Assembly (NCBI GenBank): GCA_905214725.1
Contig: CAJMNH010000014.1
Span: 1-49,779 of the forward strand
DNA length: 49,779 nt
From: an uncultured bacterium
GTDB lineage: Bacteria > Bacteroidota > Bacteroidia > Bacteroidales > Rikenellaceae
Reading direction: 5' to 3'
A program made the position numbers and the translations under genes. Positions 23,690 to 32,853 of the stretch are shown in pieces. The notes beneath the pieces were generated by a model. That model had not been told where the DNA came from. It was given only the letters and a program-made list of their open reading frames with translations, and did no database searches. The stretch's first letter is position 1, and each line of letters opens with the position of its first letter.

Positions 23690-24841
23690 ATGAAACAACG
23701 CATCGCCCTGCTCGGCTCGACCGGCTCGATCGGCGTCCAGACGCTCGACATCGTCCGCGAGAACCCCGAACTGTTCGAAATCACCACGCTCACCGCACAC
23801 CGCAACTGGGAGGCGCTGGCCCGTCAGGCCAGAGAGTTTTGCCCCGACTCGGTGGTCATCGCCGACTGCTCGAAATACGAATCGCTGCGCCGCGCGCTCT
23901 CCGACTTGCCCGTCAAAGTCTATGCGGGCGACGATGCGATCCGGCAGGTCGTACAGACCGCGACGGTCGACGTGGTGGTCAACGCACTGGTGGGCTACGC
24001 GGGGTTGCTACCGACGGTGGCCGCCATCGATGCGGGCAAGAAGGTGGCGCTGGCCAACAAGGAGACGCTCGTCGTGGGCGGCGATTACGTGATGCGACTG
24101 GCCGCCGAACGCAACGTGCCCATCGTGCCGATCGACTCCGAGCATTCGGCCATCTTCCAGTGTCTGGTGGGCGAAGCGTCGCCCGCACGGCGGCTGATCG
24201 TCACCTGCTCGGGCGGCGCGCTGCGCGACGTGCCGCGCGAAAAACTGGCCGGAGTGACGGTCGAACAGGCGCTGCGCCATCCGCAATGGCGCATGGGCGC
24301 GAAGATCACGATCGACTCGGCGACGCTCGTCAACAAGGGTTTCGAAGTGATCGAGGCCCGCTGGCTCTTCGGAATGCCGGCCGAGAAGATATCGGTGCTG
24401 CTCCATCCGCAGTCGGTCGTCCACTCGATGGTCGAATTCGAGGACGGCGCCATCAAGGCGCAGCTCGGCACGCCCGACATGCACCTGCCGATCAGTTTCG
24501 CACTGCTCTTTCCGCATCGCGCCGCACGCGCGGCGGAACATTTCAGTTTCACCGACCACCCGACGCTTACCTTCGCCGAGGTGGATCGCGAGAAATATCC
24601 GGCGCTCGACATCGCCTACGACTGTCTGCGGCGCGGCGGCACGGCGGCCTGCACGATGAACGGCGCCAACGAAGTGGCCGTAGCGGCGTTCCTGGCCAAA
24701 CAGTGCGGGTATCTCGACATCGTGCGCACGATCCGTCACACGCTCGACAGGGCGGATTTCGTCGCGCGTCCCACGCTCGACGACTACGCAGCCTCCGACG
24801 CCGAAGCGCGCCGCATCGCCCGCGAATTTCTGAAAATCTAA
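23690..24841 (+). CDS. dxr: 1-deoxy-D-xylulose-5-phosphate reductoisomerase
   Basis: Converts DXP to 2-C-methyl-D-erythritol 4-phosphate with NADPH, the committed step of the MEP isoprenoid pathway; cytosolic. 383 residues from ATG 23690 (MKQRIALLGSTGSIG). An in-frame ATG at 23660 overlaps the upstream stop (TAATG) and would add ten residues, so translational coupling is possible. Visible motifs are the NADPH loop GSTGSIGVQTLD, ANKETLVVGG, the metal/substrate region PIDSEHSAIFQCL, the SGGALRD loop, KITIDSATLVNKG and MNGANEVAVAAFL. It is followed after 10 bp by rseP, a gene order common in Bacteroidetes. Confidence 0.97.
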   Translation: MKQRIALLGSTGSIGVQTLDIVRENPELFEITTLTAHRNWEALARQAREFCPDSVVIADCSKYESLRRALSDLPVKVYAGDDAIRQVVQTATVDVVVNALVGYAGLLPTVAAIDAGKKVALANKETLVVGGDYVMRLAAERNVPIVPIDSEHSAIFQCLVGEASPARRLIVTCSGGALRDVPREKLAGVTVEQALRHPQWRMGAKITIDSATLVNKGFEVIEARWLFGMPAEKISVLLHPQSVVHSMVEFEDGAIKAQLGTPDMHLPISFALLFPHRAARAAEHFSFTDHPTLTFAEVDREKYPALDIAYDCLRRGGTAACTMNGANEVAVAAFLAKQCGYLDIVRTIRHTLDRADFVARPTLDDYAASDAEARRIAREFLKI

Positions 24842-24851
24842 ATTATCGATA

Positions 24852-26174
24852 ATGGACATTCTCATCAAGGTCATTCAACTCTTCATGTGCTTCACCCTGC
24901 TCGTGGGCATCCACGAACTGGGACATTTTCTCATGGCGCGCGCGTTCGGCATCCGCGTCGAAAAGTTCTACATCTTCTTCGACCCGTGGTTCTCGCTCTT
25001 CAAGTTCAAGCGCGGCGACACGGAGTACGGTCTGGGCTGGCTGCCGCTGGGCGGGTACGTCAAGATCGCCGGCATGATCGACGAAAGCCTCGACACGGAG
25101 CAGATGAAACAGCCCGTCAAACCCGACGAATTCCGCGCAAAACCCGCGTGGCAGCGTTTTCTGGTGATGATCGCCGGCATCGTGATGAACATTCTGCTGG
25201 CCATTGCCATCTACTGCGGCATCTGTTACGCATGGGGCGAACAGTATTTCGCCAACGAAGACGCCGTCTACGGCTATACCTTCAACCCTGCGGCGCAGTC
25301 GCTCGGATTCGAGAACGGCGACAAAATCCTTTCGATCGACGGCGAGCCGATCGACGACGTGAACGCCATCGCCATGACGCTGCTGCTGACCGAAAGCGAC
25401 CGCACGGTGACCGTCGAACGCAACGGCCGCGAAGAGAGTTTCACGATCCCCTTCCAGCAACTCGTCGATTTCCGCCGCGCAAAAGGCTACGAAGAGATGC
25501 TGATGCTGCGCACGCCCTTCCGCATCGACAGCGTCGCCTCCCCCGCCGCCCTTACGGCCGGTCTGCAAACGGGCGACGAGGTGGTGGCGCTGAACGGAGA
25601 AAAACACGTCGAATTTTCGGAATACGTCGGCCTGCTGGCCGGCCATAAGTCGTCCGACGTGCAGCTCACCGTCGTGCGCGGCGATTCGACGGCCGTGGTG
25701 ACCGTTCCGGTGAACGCCGACGGCAAGATCGGCGTCACGGTAGCCCGCCACGACTACCGGCTGCGAACGAAGGAGTACACCTTCTGGCAGTCGATCCCCG
25801 CCGGCATTCGCCGCACGGGCCGCGTGGTCGCGAATTACTGGGAACAACTCAAACTGATCGTACAGCCCAAGACCCAGATGTACGAGGAGCTGGGCGGGTT
25901 CATTGCCATCGGCAGCATCTTCCCCTCGGCATGGGACTGGCAGGACTTCTGGTCGAAATGCGCCTTTATCTCGATCATTTTGGCCATCATGAACATTCTG
26001 CCCATCCCGGGTCTCGACGGTGGTCATGCGATTTTCACGCTGTGGGAGATGATCACCGGCCGCAAGCCGAGCGACCGCTTCCTCGAAGCGGCGCAGTACG
26101 TCGGTCTGGCAATCATTCTGGTGCTGCTGGTCTACGCCAACGGCAACGACATTTACCGGTTCTTCATCAAATAA
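24852..26174 (+). CDS. rseP: RIP metalloprotease, site-2 protease
   Basis: 440-residue inner-membrane zinc protease of family M50, which cleaves membrane-bound anti-sigma factors or signal-peptide remnants within the membrane. The active-site helix GIHELGHFL (HExxH, about residues 20-26) is in the first membrane segment, and the third zinc ligand is in PIPGLDGGH near residue 385. One to two PDZ domains lie between (AQSLGFENGDKILSIDG and LTAGLQTGDEVVALNG). Membrane segments are near 5-25, 100-120, 365-385 and 415-432. It lies 10 bp behind dxr and about 100 bp before radA. In E. coli the homologue acts in the sigma-E response; the substrate here is unknown. Confidence 0.96.
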   Translation: MDILIKVIQLFMCFTLLVGIHELGHFLMARAFGIRVEKFYIFFDPWFSLFKFKRGDTEYGLGWLPLGGYVKIAGMIDESLDTEQMKQPVKPDEFRAKPAWQRFLVMIAGIVMNILLAIAIYCGICYAWGEQYFANEDAVYGYTFNPAAQSLGFENGDKILSIDGEPIDDVNAIAMTLLLTESDRTVTVERNGREESFTIPFQQLVDFRRAKGYEEMLMLRTPFRIDSVASPAALTAGLQTGDEVVALNGEKHVEFSEYVGLLAGHKSSDVQLTVVRGDSTAVVTVPVNADGKIGVTVARHDYRLRTKEYTFWQSIPAGIRRTGRVVANYWEQLKLIVQPKTQMYEELGGFIAIGSIFPSAWDWQDFWSKCAFISIILAIMNILPIPGLDGGHAIFTLWEMITGRKPSDRFLEAAQYVGLAIILVLLVYANGNDIYRFFIK

Positions 26175-26276
26175 CGCAGCGGTTTGCGACGCGCAGGCGT
26201 CGCCGTCTTCGGCTACTCGCGCTTACGGCGCGACGCCTCGGCCGCCGAAGATGGACCGAATAATACGAAACAACTC

Positions 26277-27650
26277 ATGGCAAAGGTCAAAAAGGCATAT
26301 TTCTGCAAGGAGTGCGGTTACGAAGCGCCCAAATGGATGGGACGCTGTCCCGCCTGCGGAGAGTGGAATACGTTCACCGAGGAGATCATCGCGAAGGAGA
26401 GCGGCTCGGTGGCTGCCGCGATGACCTCGGCGCTGCCCCGCAGCGCGCCGCAGCGCGTGGGCGAAATCCGTTCGAACGACCGGCAGCGCCTCGATCTGGG
26501 CAATGCCGAAGTCAACCGCGTGCTGGGCGGCGGACTGGTTCCGGGATCGCTCGTACTGCTGGGCGGCGAACCGGGTATCGGCAAATCGACGCTCAGCCTG
26601 CAAATCGCACTGGCCGACAACGGACTCAAAACCCTCTACGTCTCGGGCGAGGAGTCGGCCGAACAGATCAAGCTGCGCGCCGACCGCATCGGCATCGGCA
26701 ACGAGGAGTGCATGGTTTACTCCGAGACCCTGCTCGAAAATATCATGGCGCAGCTGGAGGAACAACGCCCCGATCTGGTCATCGTCGACTCGATCCAAAC
26801 GATCTACACCGATCTGGTCGACTCGTCGGCAGGCAGCGTGTCGCAGATCCGCGAGTGCGCCGCCACGCTGCTCAAATACGCCAAGGGTTCGGGCACCTCG
26901 ATCTTCATCATCGGCCACATCACCAAGGACGGCGCCATCGCCGGACCGAAGATTCTGGAACATATCGTCGATGTCGTCCTGCAATTCGAAGGCGACAACA
27001 ATCAGGTATACCGCATCCTGCGGGGTATCAAGAACCGTTTCGGCGCAACGTTCGAAATCGGCGTCTTCGAGATGCTCGACGCCGGACTGCGTTCGGTGGA
27101 CAACCCCTCGGAAATCCTGCTCACGCACTACGACGCGCCGCTGAGCGGCATCGCCGTCGGCGCTTCGGTCGACGGCATCCGGCCCTACCTGATCGAAGTG
27201 CAGGCGCTCGTCTCGAACGCCGCCTACGGCACGCCGCAGCGCACGGCCACGGGATTCGACTATAAACGCATGGCGATGCTGCTGGCCGTATTGGAGAAGC
27301 GCGTGGGAATGAAGATGTACACCAAGGACGTCTTCCTGAATTTCGCCGGCGGCTTCAAGGTCGCCGACCCGGGACTGGACCTTTCGATCATCGCGGCGGT
27401 CATCTCCTCCTACTACGACCGTCCGATCGGCGAAGGCGTCTGCTGCGCGGGCGAGGTAGGTCTCTCAGGCGAGGTGCGTCCCGCGCCCCGCACCGAACAG
27501 CGCATCAGCGAAGCGGCGCGCCTCGGCTTCCGGCGCATCGTCGTTTCGGGTTATCTGGGCAAGGGCGCCAAACGCCCCAAAGGGATCGAAGTCGTGGCGA
27601 TCAACAGCATCGACCAGTTGCCGAAAGCCCTGTTCATCGCCGAAGCGTAA
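26277..27650 (+). CDS. radA: DNA repair protein RadA
   Basis: 457-residue RecA-like ATPase that promotes branch migration in recombinational repair. I chose ATG 26277 (MAKVKKAYFCKECG); an upstream ATG at 26184 would add 31 residues with no family match. An N-terminal zinc finger (CKECGYEAPKWMGRCPACGEW) precedes the ATPase with Walker A GEPGIGKSTL, YVSGEESAEQIKLRA and Walker B DLVIVDSIQT. The RadA motif KNRFGATFEIGVFEM and a C-terminal Lon-protease-like domain (FAGGFKVADPGLDL, GEVGLSGEVRPAP) follow. It ends 1 bp before the dipeptidase gene. Confidence 0.97.
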   Translation: MAKVKKAYFCKECGYEAPKWMGRCPACGEWNTFTEEIIAKESGSVAAAMTSALPRSAPQRVGEIRSNDRQRLDLGNAEVNRVLGGGLVPGSLVLLGGEPGIGKSTLSLQIALADNGLKTLYVSGEESAEQIKLRADRIGIGNEECMVYSETLLENIMAQLEEQRPDLVIVDSIQTIYTDLVDSSAGSVSQIRECAATLLKYAKGSGTSIFIIGHITKDGAIAGPKILEHIVDVVLQFEGDNNQVYRILRGIKNRFGATFEIGVFEMLDAGLRSVDNPSEILLTHYDAPLSGIAVGASVDGIRPYLIEVQALVSNAAYGTPQRTATGFDYKRMAMLLAVLEKRVGMKMYTKDVFLNFAGGFKVADPGLDLSIIAAVISSYYDRPIGEGVCCAGEVGLSGEVRPAPRTEQRISEAARLGFRRIVVSGYLGKGAKRPKGIEVVAINSIDQLPKALFIAEA

Positions 27651-27651
27651 G

Positions 27652-28332
27652 ATGAAACGACAACTGTTCACCGCGATCCTGCTGCTGTTTTCCACTGCGG
27701 TTTCCGCCCAATCCGGCTCCACGGCGCAACGGATGCAGCAGGCAGGGCTTGTGAACGTAACCGAACTCGACTCGACGATCCGCGTCGATCTGATGTACGC
27801 GCGCGCCGATAATTTCACGAGGAAAATACTTTACGAGGAGCTGACGGAAGCCTACCTCCAACCCGCAGCCGCCCGCGCGCTGGTCGAAGCGCAACGACTG
27901 CTGCGAACGATCCACCCCGACTACCGGCTGCTCGTCTGCGACGCCACGCGGCCGATGTCCGTTCAGCAGACGATGTGGGAGACGGTTGTCGGAACGCCGT
28001 CGGAAAATTATGTTTCGAACCCCGCCAACGGCGGAGGCACCCACAACTACGGCTTCGCGGTCGACGTGACGATCTACGACCTCGTGCGGGGCGATACGAT
28101 CCCGATGGGCGTCGCGGTCGACCACCTGTTCAGCGAGTCGCACATCGACCGCGAGGCGGAACTGGTGCGCGAAGGCCGGATATCGGCCGAGGCGAAAGCC
28201 AACCGCGAGCTGCTGCGGTATGTCATGACCCGAGCCGGCTATCAACCCCTGCGCAGCGAATACTGGCACTTCAATTTCAAAGGTTACCGTCGCGAGGAGC
28301 TGCGCAAAAACGGGTATAAGGCCATCGAATGA
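27652..28332 (+). CDS. D-alanyl-D-alanine dipeptidase, VanX-like (M15D)
   Basis: 226-residue zinc dipeptidase with a signal peptide (MKRQLFTAILLLFSTAVSAQ), so exported. Family features are VNVTELDSTIRVDLMYA, CDATRPMSVQQTMW (the substrate arginine), the zinc motif THNYGFAVDV (HxxxxxxD) and the ExWH motif in SEYWHFNFKG. It probably hydrolyses D-Ala-D-Ala released during cell-wall turnover and supplies D-Ala. Bacteroidetes commonly carry such genes without any vancomycin resistance cluster, and no vanH or vanA is near, so I do not infer resistance. It starts 1 bp after the radA stop, so it is the last gene of the repeat-promoter operon. Confidence 0.9.
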   Translation: MKRQLFTAILLLFSTAVSAQSGSTAQRMQQAGLVNVTELDSTIRVDLMYARADNFTRKILYEELTEAYLQPAAARALVEAQRLLRTIHPDYRLLVCDATRPMSVQQTMWETVVGTPSENYVSNPANGGGTHNYGFAVDVTIYDLVRGDTIPMGVAVDHLFSESHIDREAELVREGRISAEAKANRELLRYVMTRAGYQPLRSEYWHFNFKGYRREELRKNGYKAIE

Positions 28333-28635
28333 CCGGTTATCCGCTCCGTGCGACAGCTTTTTTCCAAGCTGCCGCCGCGGTTTGCGGGAAATCCTCCGCC
28401 ACAAAATTATTCCAAAAATCCGCCCGAGACTGCCCCCTGACGACTTCGGCGCAGGCTCGATCCCGAATCCGGTCGGGTACGATGTTTGGGGTAACGGCGC
28501 GAGGCGGATTCGGCCGCAACGCGTCTCCGTTGAGAATAATTTTCCAAATCCGCCGATCAACATCGGATTTTTTAGCTATATTTGCATCTGACACAGTAGT
28601 CAAACAGAATAGTCGAACGAGTGTAAAACAGAACA
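28333..28635. other. Intergenic region, 303 bp
   Basis: Between the dipeptidase and activase genes. I see no RNA gene, repeat or clear terminator. The last 70 bp are AT-richer and carry the -7 box at 28577-28584. Confidence 0.5.
28577..28584 (+). promoter_or_regulatory. -7 box for the activase-TetR operon
   Basis: TATATTTG matches TAnnTTTG, 51 bp before the start codon. No TTG at the usual distance was found. Confidence 0.55.
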
Positions 28636-31600
28636 ATGAGTTGCTTCAGAATAGGATTGGATATCGGTTCGACAACAGTCAAGGCAGTCGTTCTGGATGC
28701 AAAGGATCAGGTTTGCCATTCGAAATATGAACGCCATAATGCCCGTATCGCAGAGACGCTCGCAGCGGTTTTCGAAGAATTGGAGGCCCGTTTCGGCGAC
28801 ACGCCGTTCGGCCTCACGATCACCGGATCGGTCGGGCTGGGCGTCGCGGAGCGAAACGGAATCGATTTCATACAGGAGGTCGTCGCCCTGACGACCTACG
28901 TCAAGCGGCATTATCCGCAGGCCGCCACGCTGATCGACATCGGCGGCGAGGATGCCAAAGTCGTTTTTCTGAACGACGGCGGCACGCCCGACATGCACAT
29001 GAACGGCAACTGCGCCGGAGGCACGGGCGCCTTCATCGACCAGATGGCCGTGCTGCTGAACACGACGCCCGAAGGTCTCGACGAACTGGCCCGAAACGCC
29101 GCACACATCTACCCGATCGCTTCGCGGTGCGGCGTCTTCGCCAAAACCGACATTCAGAATCTCGCGGCCAAGAACGCCAGCCGCGAAGATATCTCCGCCT
29201 CGATTTTCCATGCCGTAGCCGTGCAGACCGTCGTCACGCTCTCGCACGGCTGCGACATCACGGCTCCGATCCTCTTTTGCGGCGGGCCGCTCGCGTTTCT
29301 GCCCTCGCTGCGCAAAGCCTTCGCCGATTATTTGCGTCTGGAAGAGCGGCAGACAATCCTGCCCGCCGACGCTCAACTGCTGCCGGCATGGGGCGCGGCA
29401 CTTTCGGCGGATGACAGCCGACAGCGAACCGCCGGCGAATGGGCCGGTCTGATCGCCGGCAAAACCTCGGATGGCTCGCGCGCATACGCCTCTCTGCCGC
29501 CGATTTTCGGCAGCGAAGCGGAATTCGCAGAGTGGCGTCGCGGCAAGAGCACGCCGGCGCTGACCGCTGCGCCGATTCCGGCGGGCAAGGTCGAGTTGAC
29601 GCTCGGCATCGACTCCGGCTCCACGACAACCAAGATCGTCGCCGTCGACACGGACAAGCGGCTTCTTTTCTCCTATTACGCGCCCAACGACGGCAATCCG
29701 ATCGCAACGGTCGAACGGGGATTGCAGCAACTGCTCGACCGGTGCCGCGCCGCCGGCGCAACGCCCGTCGTCCGGGGCGGATGTTCGACCGGCTACGGCG
29801 AAGACCTCGTCAAGGCCGCTTTCCGGCTCGACGCCGGCGTTATCGAGACCATCGCCCACTATCTGGCCGCACGCGAAATCACGCCCGACGTATCGTTCAT
29901 CCTCGACATCGGCGGGCAGGACATGAAGGCGATCTTCGTCGAACACGGCGTACTGACGCGCATGGAACTCAACGAAGCCTGTTCGTCGGGCTGCGGCTCG
30001 TTTATCGAGACCTTTGCCAAAAGCCTCGGCCATCCGGTCGCCGACTTCGCTGCATTGGCGGCAACGGCGCGCTACCCCTGCGATCTGGGAACACGGTGCA
30101 CCGTTTTCATGAATTCGAAAGTTAAACAGATGCTCCGCGAAGGGGCCTCGGTCGGAGATATCGCGGCGGGACTGTCCTATTCGGTCGTGCGGAACTGCCT
30201 CTACAAAGTATTGAAACTCAAATCGACCGACGATCTGGGAGCGCAGATCGTCGTACAGGGCGGTACGATGCGCAACGACGCCGTGGTACGGGCTTTCGAG
30301 CGACTGACCGGCAAGGAGGTTTTCCGCAGCGAGCACCCCGAACTGATGGGCGCCTTCGGCTGCGCCCTCTATGCGTTGGAGCGGCCGGCGGCGGAGGCGC
30401 CGCTCGAATCGCTTCTGCAAGCCGCCGCCTACACCCCCCGAAAGGTGCAATGCCGCGGCTGCGAAAATCAGTGTCTGGTCACGCGTTACCGCTTCGCGGG
30501 CGGCAACGACTACTATTCGGGCAATAAATGCGAACGGCACTTCTCGAACCGCGGCGATTACGAAACGACGGGCGCAAACGCCTACGCCGAGAAACTGCGG
30601 TTGCTCTTCGACCGCCCTCAACGGCAAGACGCCCGACTGACGATCGGCATTCCGCGCTGCCTGAACCTCTACGAAGAGTATCCCTTCTGGCATACGCTGC
30701 TCTATAACTGCGGCATCCGCGCCGTACTCTCCGACGCCTCGAACATGGCCGCCTACGAACGGAGCGTACGGCGGGTGATGTCCGACAACATCTGTTTCCC
30801 TGCAAAGTTGGTTCACAGTCATATCGACGACCTCGTCGACAAAGGCGTCGACCGGATTCTGATGCCCTATGTCGTTCATGAGCAGTCCGACGGAAAGCGC
30901 GCCGTAAACAGTTACAACTGCCCGATCGTCACCGGTTATTCCGACGTCGTACGCAGCGTCGAAACCCTTCCCGTTCCGCTCGACACGCCCACGATCTCGT
31001 TCAAAGATGAAAAACGGCTCTACCGGCAGTGTCTCGACTACCTGAGCGCGCTGGGCGTCGCCCGTAAAACGGTTCGCACGGCATTTCACCGCGCGCTCGA
31101 TGAACAGCGGGTCTTCGCACTGCGGATGAAACGCACCGACGAGGAGATTCTGCGCCGCAGCCGCGAAGCGGGACGGCTGACGCTGCTGCTGGCCGGACGC
31201 CCCTATCACGCCGACGAGCTGATCCAGCACAAGCTGGCCGAAACGATCGCCGGCATGGGCGTCGACGTCATTACGGACGACATCGCACGCGGGGAGGAGA
31301 CCGCGATCTCCGACGTTCACTTCGTTTCGCAATGGGCTTTCACCAACCGCATCCTCCGTGCGGCCGAATGGACGGCCCGACAGGGCGACGAGGTGCAGTT
31401 CGTCGAGACGACCTCCTTCGGCTGCGGCCCCGACGCGCTGCTCACCGACGAAATACGCGACCTGCTGGGCCGCTACGGGAAGAGCCTTACGCTGCTCAAA
31501 ATCGACGACGTGAGCAACACCGGCTCGCTGAAACTGCGCGTGCGGTCGGTGATCGAGAGTCTGAAACTCGGCCCCGCGCCCCGCACCGAACCGCGGCCGT

Positions 31601-32847
31601 TCGTGACGACGCCGGACTTTACCGAGCGGGATCGCCGCCGGAAAATCCTCCTGCCCTTCTTCACGCCCTTCATTTCGCCTCTGCTTCCGGCTTTGATGCG
31701 GCGTGCGGGATACGACGCCGAAAGTCTGCCCGCCAGCACGCCCGCCACGGCGGAGGAAGGATTGAAATACGCCAACAATGAAATCTGCTATCCGGCGACA
31801 TTGATCGTGGGCGATCTGGTAGCGGCGCTCCGGTCGGGACGTTACGACCCTGCGCAAACGGCCGTCGCCATCACCCAGACCGGAGGACAGTGCCGCGCCA
31901 GCAACTACATCTCGCTGATTAAAAAGGCGCTCGTCGAAGCCGGATTCGCCGACGTGCCGGTCATCTCCGTATCGCCGGGCAGCGGTTTGAAACTTTCCCA
32001 GCCGGGCTTCGACATTCCCTGGCGGCGCGTGTTCAGGGCCTCCGTCGGCGCCGTACTCTTTTCCGACTGTCTTGCGCGGCTCTATTACGGGGCGGCGGCC
32101 CGTGAAGTGACGGTCGGAGCGGCCGACGCACTGCGCGACCGTTATCTGAACGAGGCGCGACGAATCATCGAAACCCGTCCCGAAAGCAAGCAGATCGGCT
32201 CGCTCACGCTGCTGCTCGAAAACGCCGCCGCCGATTTCATGCGCATCAGCCGGACGGACGTCGTGCGTCCGCGTGTGGGAATCGTCGGGGAGATCTATCT
32301 AAAATTCAATCCCTTCGCCCAGAAACGCGTGACGGAGTGGCTGGTCGGACAAAAGATCGAGGTCGTACCGCCGGTACTGACCAACTTCTTCATGCAGGGA
32401 TTCGTCAACAGCGAGGTACATCGTCGCTCCGGCCTCGAAACGTCGCGCATTCCCCTGTGGCTGCTGCGCAAGGCCGCGCAACACATGCAGCGTCTGGTCG
32501 ACGGCTTCAACCGCGCAGCCTCCCGTTTCGCCTATTTTCTGCCGCTGGGCAACGTCTACGACGAGGCGAAAGCCGCCTCGGAAATCGTCTCGCTCGACGC
32601 ACAGTTCGGCGAAGGCTGGCTGCTTCCGGGCGAAGTAGCGTCGTACGCACATCGGGGTATTACGAACGTCGTCAGTCTCCAACCGTTCGGCTGCATCGCC
32701 AACCACATCGTAGCCAAGGGAATCGAACGACGCATCAAGACACGCTATCCCCAAATGAATCTGTTATCGCTCGACTTCGACAGCAGCGTCAGCGACGTCA
32801 ACATCACCAACCGGCTGCTGCTCTTCATCGACAACCTGAAAAACTGA
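28636..32847 (+). CDS. Large acyl-CoA dehydratase activase-like protein (two BadF/BcrA ATPase domains, DUF2229, HgdC-related)
   Basis: 1403-residue cytoplasmic protein. Two ASKHA-type activase domains start with GLDIGSTTVKAVVLD and GIDSGSTTTKIVAVD. Each has cysteines placed as in the [4Fe-4S] site of HgdC: GNCAGGTGAF with SRCGVF in the first, and ACSSGCGSF with GTRCTVF in the second. A CxxCxxxC stretch (CRGCENQC, then NKCERHF) introduces the DUF2229-like part from about residue 600, followed by a 2-hydroxyacyl-CoA dehydratase-like region (GRPYHADELIQHK, TSFGCGPDALL, CYPATLIVGD, PGSGLKLSQPGFD). Family activases use ATP to inject an electron into a dehydratase. No dehydratase subunit genes are in the window, so the partner and substrate are unknown. 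The TetR gene starts 6 bp downstream. Confidence 0.88.
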   Translation: MSCFRIGLDIGSTTVKAVVLDAKDQVCHSKYERHNARIAETLAAVFEELEARFGDTPFGLTITGSVGLGVAERNGIDFIQEVVALTTYVKRHYPQAATLIDIGGEDAKVVFLNDGGTPDMHMNGNCAGGTGAFIDQMAVLLNTTPEGLDELARNAAHIYPIASRCGVFAKTDIQNLAAKNASREDISASIFHAVAVQTVVTLSHGCDITAPILFCGGPLAFLPSLRKAFADYLRLEERQTILPADAQLLPAWGAALSADDSRQRTAGEWAGLIAGKTSDGSRAYASLPPIFGSEAEFAEWRRGKSTPALTAAPIPAGKVELTLGIDSGSTTTKIVAVDTDKRLLFSYYAPNDGNPIATVERGLQQLLDRCRAAGATPVVRGGCSTGYGEDLVKAAFRLDAGVIETIAHYLAAREITPDVSFILDIGGQDMKAIFVEHGVLTRMELNEACSSGCGSFIETFAKSLGHPVADFAALAATARYPCDLGTRCTVFMNSKVKQMLREGASVGDIAAGLSYSVVRNCLYKVLKLKSTDDLGAQIVVQGGTMRNDAVVRAFERLTGKEVFRSEHPELMGAFGCALYALERPAAEAPLESLLQAAAYTPRKVQCRGCENQCLVTRYRFAGGNDYYSGNKCERHFSNRGDYETTGANAYAEKLRLLFDRPQRQDARLTIGIPRCLNLYEEYPFWHTLLYNCGIRAVLSDASNMAAYERSVRRVMSDNICFPAKLVHSHIDDLVDKGVDRILMPYVVHEQSDGKRAVNSYNCPIVTGYSDVVRSVETLPVPLDTPTISFKDEKRLYRQCLDYLSALGVARKTVRTAFHRALDEQRVFALRMKRTDEEILRRSREAGRLTLLLAGRPYHADELIQHKLAETIAGMGVDVITDDIARGEETAISDVHFVSQWAFTNRILRAAEWTARQGDEVQFVETTSFGCGPDALLTDEIRDLLGRYGKSLTLLKIDDVSNTGSLKLRVRSVIESLKLGPAPRTEPRPFVTTPDFTERDRRRKILLPFFTPFISPLLPALMRRAGYDAESLPASTPATAEEGLKYANNEICYPATLIVGDLVAALRSGRYDPAQTAVAITQTGGQCRASNYISLIKKALVEAGFADVPVISVSPGSGLKLSQPGFDIPWRRVFRASVGAVLFSDCLARLYYGAAAREVTVGAADALRDRYLNEARRIIETRPESKQIGSLTLLLENAAADFMRISRTDVVRPRVGIVGEIYLKFNPFAQKRVTEWLVGQKIEVVPPVLTNFFMQGFVNSEVHRRSGLETSRIPLWLLRKAAQHMQRLVDGFNRAASRFAYFLPLGNVYDEAKAASEIVSLDAQFGEGWLLPGEVASYAHRGITNVVSLQPFGCIANHIVAKGIERRIKTRYPQMNLLSLDFDSSVSDVNITNRLLLFIDNLKN

Positions 32848-32853
32848 CCTATC

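Noticed and set aside
27652..28332. Vancomycin resistance role for the VanX-like gene
   Set aside because: No vanH, vanA or vanRS genes are near; the protein has a signal peptide and an operon context that suggest normal wall turnover.
28600..31857. A 1085-codon open frame on the minus strand
   Set aside because: It lies antisense to the activase gene, has no recognisable domain and an Arg/Asp/Val-rich composition typical of GC-rich antisense frames.
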